6,150 nt of DNA from Phycisphaeraceae bacterium. Lineage in GTDB: Bacteria; Planctomycetota; Phycisphaerae; Phycisphaerales; Phycisphaeraceae. The position numbers were made by a program, and so were the translations under genes. Shown here one piece after another: positions 1-3,694 of the stretch. The stretch is from the NCBI GenBank assembly GCA_007119405.1, contig SKPT01000206.1, positions 1-6,150 on the forward strand, in the 5' to 3' direction. The notes below the pieces were generated by a model, which saw nothing but the letters and a program-made list of their open reading frames with translations, was not told the origin of the DNA and ran no database searches. Positions within the stretch are counted from its first letter, which is position 1. Every line of letters begins with the position of its first letter.

Positions 1-300
1 CCGGCAACCCGCTTCAATGGAAGCGGTAGTGATCGAACCGTCGTCCGACAACGCCACGCTACGCCGCCGCTCGTGCCCAAAAGGCCTTCCTCAGGAATCC
101 TCGTGCGCGCGTCGCCTCGGCCACGTGTGCACGCGGCACGCCCCGGCAACACGGCTTGCGCCGGACCGGGACAGGGCAGGGTCCGCACCCGCCTCGCACA
201 CCGCACGCCACGCATGAACAGATTAATCATGCTTGAGTGAATTGCGAAACCCGCTGCGCGACCCGCGAGCCCCCGGAACACCCGTAACTATCGATCTGAT
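1..300. other. Stretch with no recognisable gene
   Basis: I recognise no protein or RNA gene here. Open frames exist on both strands, but their translations are Arg/Ala/Pro-rich and look like GC-driven chance frames. Two local structures are visible. A 6-bp hairpin lies at 9-26 (CCGCTT, loop CAATGG, AAGCGG). An AT-rich inverted repeat lies at 212-232 (GCATGA, 9 bases, TCATGC). The stretch lies just beyond the broken 3' end of the tRNA-Leu remnant, so it may be sequence joined there by a rearrangement. Confidence 0.5.
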
Positions 301-309
301 ACGGCCTTG

Positions 310-366
310 CACACTCGCCAAGACGGATTTTGAACCCGTCGCGTCTGCCAATTCCGCCACACCGGC
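310..366 (-). tRNA. tRNA-Leu (anticodon CAA), 3'-truncated remnant
   Basis: Read on the minus strand from 366, the sequence follows a class II tRNA-Leu. The 5' acceptor strand is GCCGGTG, then TG, then a D-arm containing GCGG-AATTGGCAGA-CGC. The anticodon stem is ACGGG/TCCGT around the loop TTCAAAA, giving anticodon CAA at 332-330, which reads UUG. A variable-arm-like stretch follows (CTTGGCGAGTGTG). After about 310 the T-arm (GGTTCRA-type loop) and a 3' strand pairing with GCCGGTG should appear, but neither is present in the next 80 bases. A 5' part this close to consensus means the family call is firm, while the gene as seen cannot fold into a full tRNA. Likely causes are deletion or element insertion at the variable arm. 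Loss need not be lethal, because a tRNA-Leu(UAA) elsewhere could also read UUG by wobble. Confidence 0.85.
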
Positions 367-547
367 GTGGGGCGCGAATGCCATAAACTTAACCCGCATG
401 CCTCACCGTCTCCGGCCTTGGCGGCGGGAGCCGGCGCGCTGGGGCAAGGGCGCGGCGATCGCGCCCGCGGCTGGCGTCGGTGACGATTGGCATGCCTGTC
501 AACATCCAGGGTCTGCGGTCGCCGCTCGGCCGGGGCACGGCCGACGT
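367..547. other. Intergenic stretch without recognisable gene
   Basis: This lies between the tRNA-Leu remnant and the end of the broken HEPN frame. Just upstream of the tRNA 5' end on the minus strand there is a small AT-rich patch (GTTAAGTTTATGG, around 380-392) that could hold a -10 element. I find no convincing -35 at the right distance, so I do not call a promoter. The rest is GC-rich with no supported coding frame. Confidence 0.4.
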
Positions 548-754
548 TCAACAACCCGGTGCCGGCTGCCCGGCGACGACACTCGGCGGCGGCCAGCACG
601 GCACATGCTCCGGGTTCGCATGCACCTGGGCGAACACATCCCGGCCCGGCCACGACTCGCTCAGCGACACCCACACCCGTCGGGCCGTGACCTTCACCCG
701 CGGGCAGGCCAGGATGATGTCGGTGGCGGTCTCGGCGTCACGATCACGCGGCAC
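548..754 (-). pseudogene. HepT-type HEPN toxin start, truncated and joined to foreign sequence
   Basis: A GTG at 754-752 overlaps the end of the upstream nucleotidyltransferase gene by 11 bases, the usual coupling of MNT-HEPN operons. The first 20 or so residues (PRDRDAETATDIILACPRV) match the N-terminus of the HEPN/DUF86 (HepT) family as I know it. The usual protein continues for roughly 110-120 residues and carries an Rx4-6H RNase motif; here that part is missing. From about residue 22 the frame reads VTARRVWVSLSESWPGRDVF, then a Pro/Cys-rich tail to a stop after 68 codons. This second part resembles the C-terminus of IS1380/IS4-type transposases, but that is a tentative impression. As drawn the toxin should be inactive. 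The junction lies near 690. Confidence 0.6.
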
Positions 755-1058
755 GATAGATCGGCTCCGCGGTTTCAAGGATGCTCTGGCGCCGGACGTG
801 ATTCCGGCTGCGCTCGATGCCGCCCCGACTGACCAGATCCACGCGACGCCCGAGCAACTCGCCCAATTCCTGCTCCATCTGCGTATGGTCCAGCAGCGAC
901 CATGGGGCGTTCTCCTCGAAGCTCACCAGCAGATCGACGTCACTGTCCGGCCGAAGCTCGTCCCGTACGGCGGATCCGAACAGCGACAGCTCGACAATCC
1001 GCCATTTGCGGCAGAACGCCTCAATCGCCGGCATGTCCAGATGATGCTTGATGCTCAT
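744..1058 (-). CDS. MntA-type nucleotidyltransferase (antitoxin of MNT-HEPN pair)
   Basis: A 104-aa protein with the minimal nucleotidyltransferase (MNT) fold. The signature is clear: G28-S29 and then D40-x-D42 inside GSAVRDELRPDSDVDLLV, with a third acidic residue at D74 in RRVDLV. Length and spacing fit the family. In characterised type VII toxin-antitoxin systems, MntA transfers AMP to a tyrosine of the HEPN RNase HepT and so silences it. Here the start of a HEPN gene follows with an 11-base overlap, but that gene is truncated, so this antitoxin may be an orphan. I chose the ATG at 1058 because GGAG (1068-1065) lies 6 bases upstream; ATG 1061 and TTG 1070 are in-frame alternatives. A TAGAAT hexamer at 1091-1086 could be a -10 box, but no good -35 is seen. 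The three acidic residues are kept, so the protein may still be functional. Confidence 0.85.
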   Translation of the reverse strand: MSIKHHLDMPAIEAFCRKWRIVELSLFGSAVRDELRPDSDVDLLVSFEENAPWSLLDHTQMEQELGELLGRRVDLVSRGGIERSRNHVRRQSILETAEPIYRAA

Positions 1059-1083
1059 CATCGGCTCCAATGCGGTCGGCTGC

Positions 1084-1710
1084 TTATTCTACCTTATCAT
1101 CGGCCGACAGACCGCGACGGGTCATCGCTTCAGCAACTGCTTGCGCAGGGGTTCGGGCAACCGCCGACGTCCCGAGCTTCTGCTCCAGCGCCTCACGCAG
1201 CCAGAACTGGCTGAGGCGGTTGCGCAGGGCGACGATGTCGCCGCCCATGTTGCAGTACCGGCTTTGGAACGTGTTTTTGTCGCCGAAGATGTGCTCGTCG
1301 ATGAGCCAGCCCAGGCCGTAGAGCTCAAGCAGGCTGTTCTGGAGCGGCGTGGCGGTGAGCAGGATCTTGGGACGTGGCTCGAATGCCCACCGCACCGCCT
1401 GGCCGGCCTTGCGGCTGCGTTGGTAGGCGTTGCGCAGTTTGTGGGCCTCGTCCATGACCACCAGGTCGAACGGCATGGCCCCGAGGTCTTCTTTCATGCG
1501 CGCCGCGAAGCCGTAGGAGACGATGACGATCTCGTCACCGTCGAACGGGTTGGCGCTGCCGGCCTTGCGCCGCTGGTTCCAGACCTTCCGATCAATGACG
1601 ACGGCGGGCAGGTTGAACTTGTCGGTCAGCTCCGCCTGCCACTGCTTGCGGATGGCGCACCGCCGGGGCCCGCCCCAGCCGCGGCCTACGGTGCTCGGGG
1701 AATTTACCAT
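1084..1710 (-). pseudogene. SNF2-family DEAD/DEAH-like helicase, internal fragment
   Basis: From about 1653 down to about 1200 the translation is unmistakably the first ATPase lobe of a prokaryotic SNF2-type helicase. It begins at IRKQWQAEL (residue 20), then shows IVIVSYGFAARM, motif II FDLVVMDEAHKLRN (DEAH at 87-90) and motif III ILLTATPLQNSLLELYGL (119-136). The Walker A region that should precede it and the whole second lobe (HELICc) are missing; a full protein would be several hundred residues longer. The first 19 residues look unrelated to the family, yet they begin at an ATG (1710) preceded by AAGGA four bases upstream, so a 208-aa truncated product is possible. After residue 169 similarity fades where family members usually continue to a conserved R-T-L-R-x-Q segment. 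The end lies about 26 bases before the MNT start. Such helicases occur in defence loci such as DISARM, but nothing here shows that link. Confidence 0.8.
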
Positions 1711-1781
1711 GTTATCCTTGCGCAGGATGCGCCCGCGCGGGCCTGGCGGTGTGGCCTGGCGGTGCCGCAGGGCGGCGGGTG

Positions 1782-2036
1782 TCAGTTGCGCGGGCGGTGT
1801 GCGTGGTTCTGCGCATCCGCCGGCAGTTGAGCGGCGGGGCCGTGCTCGGCGAGAACTCCCTCCCAGCTCTGCGCGAACGCATCCACGAGCTTGCCGAACG
1901 CCTCGGCCTGGGTCCGGTGACGTGACTGGTCCACGGCGTTGCCGCGCGTCCAGGTGTTGGCGCGGCGGGCGGTCGTGGCGGTGGCCTCGGCGGTGGCGTA
2001 GACGTACGCGCGCCGGCACAGCTTCATCCACATCAT
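1782..2036 (-). CDS. Hypothetical small protein, doubtful
   Basis: An 84-aa frame starting at ATG 2036 (a second ATG follows at 2033). I do not recognise it. Codons have a strong G/C bias at third positions, as expected for a coding frame in a GC-rich genome, and the middle (around SRHRTQAEAFGKLVDAFAQSWEGVL) could form an amphipathic helix. There is no signal peptide or membrane segment. Against it, the first dozen codons are antisense to sequence that continues the glycosyltransferase fragment on the other strand, so this N-terminus may be artificial. The true gene could be another broken remnant. About 70 bases separate its stop from the ATG of the SNF2 fragment. Confidence 0.3.
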   Translation of the reverse strand: MMWMKLCRRAYVYATAEATATTARRANTWTRGNAVDQSRHRTQAEAFGKLVDAFAQSWEGVLAEHGPAAQLPADAQNHAHRPRN

Positions 2037-2289
2037 GCGCCGCGCGGACCGCGGCCGACGCAGCGTCGGGCCGGGCGTCATCGACGCCTTCTACGCCGGG
2101 TATGAGACGATCGACGCGTCCCGATTCGCCTACCTGGGCAAGCTCGACCTGGACCTGGACCTGCCGCCGCGCTACTTCCAGCGGCGGATTGAGCACATGG
2201 AGGCCAACCCGCGCCTGGGCAGCTGCTCCGGCCAGGCGTTCTACCCCCATCCGCGCACCGGCCGCTGGCTGCCGCTGAACGGCGTCTGA
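2002..2289 (+). pseudogene. Glycosyltransferase family 2, internal fragment
   Basis: The frame from just after a TAG at 1999-2001 to the TGA at 2287-2289 reads TYARRHSFIHIMRRADRG, then GPGVIDAFYAG, then the acidic LGKLDLDLDLPPRYFQ, IEHMEANPRLGSCSGQAFY and HPRTGRW. These match the central part of a GT-A family 2 glycosyltransferase. The DLDLD stretch is the metal/nucleotide-sugar-binding acidic region. The N-terminal nucleotide-binding strands and the later acceptor-binding half are missing, leaving about 95 of an expected 280-330 residues. The internal ATG at 2035 lies within the homology, so it is not a true gene start. The fragment is opposite in direction to the surrounding minus-strand genes and is probably a non-functional relic. 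Confidence 0.75.
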
Positions 2290-2311
2290 ATCGGACGCCT
2301 CTCTGGAGGCG
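2281..2311. repeat. Two overlapping, mutually exclusive hairpins
   Basis: GGCGTC (2281-2286) pairs with GACGCC (2294-2299) across a 7-base loop. CGCCTC (2296-2301) pairs with GAGGCG (2306-2311) across the loop TCTG. The two stems share 2296-2299, so only one can form at a time. No run of T follows on either strand, so I do not call an intrinsic terminator. They lie at the end of the glycosyltransferase fragment and about 70 bases downstream of the XRE gene stop. Confidence 0.45.
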
Positions 2312-2382
2312 CTGCCGTTTAATTCCGCCCCGCCGCCCACCGCACTTTTCCGCCGCCGTTCACAGATGGCGCATACAGGTCT

Positions 2383-2829
2383 TCATGCGACGTCTGCGAG
2401 GTTCTCTGTCGGTACCTGAACGGTGCTGCGAAGTTCCACTCCCAAGGCATCAAGCACCCGGCTTGCTCGGTCAAGTGTGATGCCGTGATACTCGTTCCGC
2501 TCGTCACGTGAAACCTGCGATTCATGCACGCCGAGGCGCTCCGCGAGCTGCCGCTGACTGATGCCGCGCGCAATGCGCAAAGCGATCAGCAGGTGGCCCA
2601 GGCCCCGAAGATTTCGAATCTCCTCGAATTCGCCACGCTTGAGTCGCTCGTAACTTTCGACTTCCTCGTGAAGTTGCAGGTGGAACGAGCGCAGTGGATC
2701 AAGCACTCGCTTGATCTCTTCCGGAGCGAGCCCCGTCTTCTCAAGTTCGGCCTTCTGGGCGGCGATGCGCTGTTTCTCATCGGCCAGTCGCTGGACCGCC
2801 TCACGGTATTCGTTTTCGTTGCGGATCAT
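2383..2829 (-). CDS. XRE-family HTH protein with N-terminal coiled coil (candidate antitoxin/repressor)
   Basis: A 148-aa protein in two parts. Residues 1-75 are charged and rich in Glu, Lys, Arg and Leu (for example RLADEKQRIAAQKAELEKTG), predicting a helical hairpin or coiled coil. Residues 78-132 form a Cro/CI-type helix-turn-helix: LRIARGISQRQLAERLGVHE, then SQVSRDERNEYHGIT as the recognition-helix region, then RVLDALGVEL. It is translationally coupled to the upstream nucleotidyltransferase-like gene: its ATG (2829-2827) shares bases with that gene's TGA in an ATGA overlap, and a strong GGAGGT lies 5 bases upstream inside the previous gene. By analogy with toxin-first, XRE-second pairs such as HigBA, I infer that it neutralises its partner and represses the shared promoter, which carries a long palindrome. 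It could instead be a plain regulator. HTH assignment is firm; the antitoxin role is inference. Confidence 0.88.
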   Translation of the reverse strand: MIRNENEYREAVQRLADEKQRIAAQKAELEKTGLAPEEIKRVLDPLRSFHLQLHEEVESYERLKRGEFEEIRNLRGLGHLLIALRIARGISQRQLAERLGVHESQVSRDERNEYHGITLDRASRVLDALGVELRSTVQVPTENLADVA

Positions 2830-3386
2830 GGGTGACCTCCGATCCTGATGATTCCTTTGGGCTGTGCATCACCGCGGGATCGCCGGAACGCGGCGGGAAA
2901 CTCCAACTCGTGTCCGTACTTGTCCCGAATGCCGCTCGGCTGACCGACGTGTGGGTACAGCTCGACGCGGTACTGGTGCCACATGGGCAGCTGCTTCTTC
3001 GGATAGCCGCGGTAGGGCCGACGTGCTGCCGGGTCCCACGTCCAGACCTTGTGCGGGTCGAGCAGGTTGAGGCGGCGCTCCAAATCGCCCGAGGCCAATT
3101 GCCGCAGATCGCACGCAAAGTAGCCGTCGATGTCGTTGGGATGATCCTTATCCTCGACGAAGGAGCCGTTGACGAAAATCTCGGTGACGCCGACCTGCCA
3201 GAGCTGGTTCACCAGCACGCTGAGGTTGTCGACGAGTTTCAGCCGCCAGGCGGCATCCCACTGCGATGCATCGTTCGAGCACCCGGATCCCGAAACCAGC
3301 AGGGAGCTGCGCAGTTCCCCCAGAGTCAGGGGGTAGTCGCCCGGTGGGAGCAGCCCGTCAACCGTGAACTCTGGCAACATCCCCAT
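2826..3386 (-). CDS. Nucleotidyltransferase-like protein, DUF6932-type (candidate toxin)
   Basis: A 186-aa soluble protein of a family I recall as DUF6932; the label should be checked. The N-terminus MLPEFTVDGLLPPGDYPLT is typical of it. The central segment VTEIFVNGSFVEDKDHPNDI carries a nucleotidyltransferase signature: G74-S75 and then D85-x-D87. A possible third carboxylate is E142 in YRVELYPH. The C-terminal half has conserved blocks WTWDPAARRPYRGYPKKQLP and GIRDKYGHELEFP. I chose ATG 3386 because GGGAG lies 8 bases upstream; ATG 3380 is possible and would give the family's usual MLPEF start. It is first in a two-gene unit with the XRE protein and lies about 17 bases downstream of the predicted transcription start. 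The fold suggests transfer of a nucleotide to RNA or protein. The substrate is unknown, and toxin activity is inferred only from the arrangement. All three candidate catalytic residues are intact. Confidence 0.85.
   Translation of the reverse strand: MGMLPEFTVDGLLPPGDYPLTLGELRSSLLVSGSGCSNDASQWDAAWRLKLVDNLSVLVNQLWQVGVTEIFVNGSFVEDKDHPNDIDGYFACDLRQLASGDLERRLNLLDPHKVWTWDPAARRPYRGYPKKQLPMWHQYRVELYPHVGQPSGIRDKYGHELEFPAAFRRSRGDAQPKGIIRIGGHP
2835..2840 (-). promoter_or_regulatory. Strong ribosome binding site of the XRE gene
   Basis: GGAGGT on the minus strand, five bases before ATG 2829 and inside the last codons of the nucleotidyltransferase-like gene. Together with the ATGA overlap it points to independent, efficient initiation of the second gene, as expected if that product must be made in excess over the first. 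Confidence 0.8.
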
Positions 3387-3405
3387 TGCATCGGCTCCCG
3401 CGACA

Positions 3406-3438
3406 TGACATATTAGGCAAGGCAGGCCTAAATGTCAA
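3406..3438 (-). promoter_or_regulatory. Sigma70-type promoter overlapped by palindromic operator
   Basis: On the minus strand TTGACA (3438-3433) is followed by exactly 17 bases and TAATAT (3415-3410), close to a perfect sigma70 promoter. Transcription should start near 3403, leaving a leader of about 17 bases before ATG 3386. The same bases form a long inverted repeat. On the plus strand TGACAT (3406-3411), one extra A, and TTAGGC (3413-3418) mirror GCCTAA (3426-3431) and ATGTCA (3432-3437) around a 7-base centre. Because it covers both the -35 and -10 boxes, a bound dimer would block RNA polymerase. The obvious candidate ligand is the XRE protein encoded by the same unit; that link is inference. 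Confidence 0.82.
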
Positions 3439-3441
3439 GGA

Positions 3442-3694
3442 TTGGGCGAGTTCACCCCGGTGGCCGCCGCTGTGCGGGGGCTGGCTGATCGCTTTCGCAA
3501 GCACGGGCGCGAGTACTTCACGTTTCTGGCCCGGCCGGCCGCGGAACCGACGAACAACCTGACGGAGCAGGCGCTGCGCTTTGTGGTGCTGGATCGCAAG
3601 CTGACGCAGGGCACGCGTGGTGAAGAGGGCCAGCGTTGGTGTGAGCGGATCTGGAGCGTGTTGCAGACGTGTCGACAGCAGCAGCGGTCCGCCG
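3442..3694 (+). pseudogene. IS66-type transposase (TnpC), C-terminal fragment
   Basis: The translation gives RFRKHGREYFTFLARPAAEPTNNLTEQALRFVVLDRKLTQGTRG (in pieces: REYFTFL, EPTNNLTEQALRFVV, LTQGTRGEEGQRWCERIWSV, LQTCRQQQRSA). This is the highly typical end of the IS66 DDE transposase, including the EPTNNLAE block that carries the catalytic Glu. Only about 80 residues of an expected 450-550 remain. No IS66 terminal inverted repeats, tnpA or tnpB are seen nearby, so this is a relic rather than an active element. Similarity ends at QQQRSA (near 3690), where family members continue to a short C-terminal tail. The break coincides with the stop codon of the oppositely oriented dioxygenase gene. 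The first few codons up to about 3465 may not belong to the transposase. Confidence 0.82.

Noticed and set aside
480..505. TTGACA on the minus strand near 495-500 as a promoter for the tRNA remnant
   Set aside because: It lies more than 120 bases upstream of the tRNA 5' end and no -10 element occurs 16-18 bases after it.
288..674. Minus-strand open frame ending in VWRNWQTRRVQNPSW
   Set aside because: That peptide is the well-known mistranslation of a tRNA-Leu gene; the frame simply runs through the tRNA remnant.
233..1214. Long plus-strand open frames (233-832 and 480-1214)
   Set aside because: They are antisense to the MNT/HEPN and SNF2 sequences, have low-complexity Arg/Ala/Pro composition, and show no family motif.
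2296..2320. Rho-independent terminator after the XRE gene
   Set aside because: The stem is short and no T-run follows on either strand.
2281..2325. Integron attC site explaining the small gene fragments
   Set aside because: I could not find the paired RYYYAAC/GTTRRRY core sites flanking the fragments, and there is no integrase in the window.
1084..2340. Reading the minus frame 1084-2340 as one 418-aa gene
   Set aside because: Only the part below about 1653 resembles a protein family. The upstream part is antisense to the glycosyltransferase fragment and is Arg/Val-rich frame shadow.
2832..3416. A 194-codon plus-strand gene opposite the NTase-like protein
   Set aside because: It is the exact antisense of a better-supported gene with family motifs, promoter and ribosome site, and it has no recognisable motif itself.
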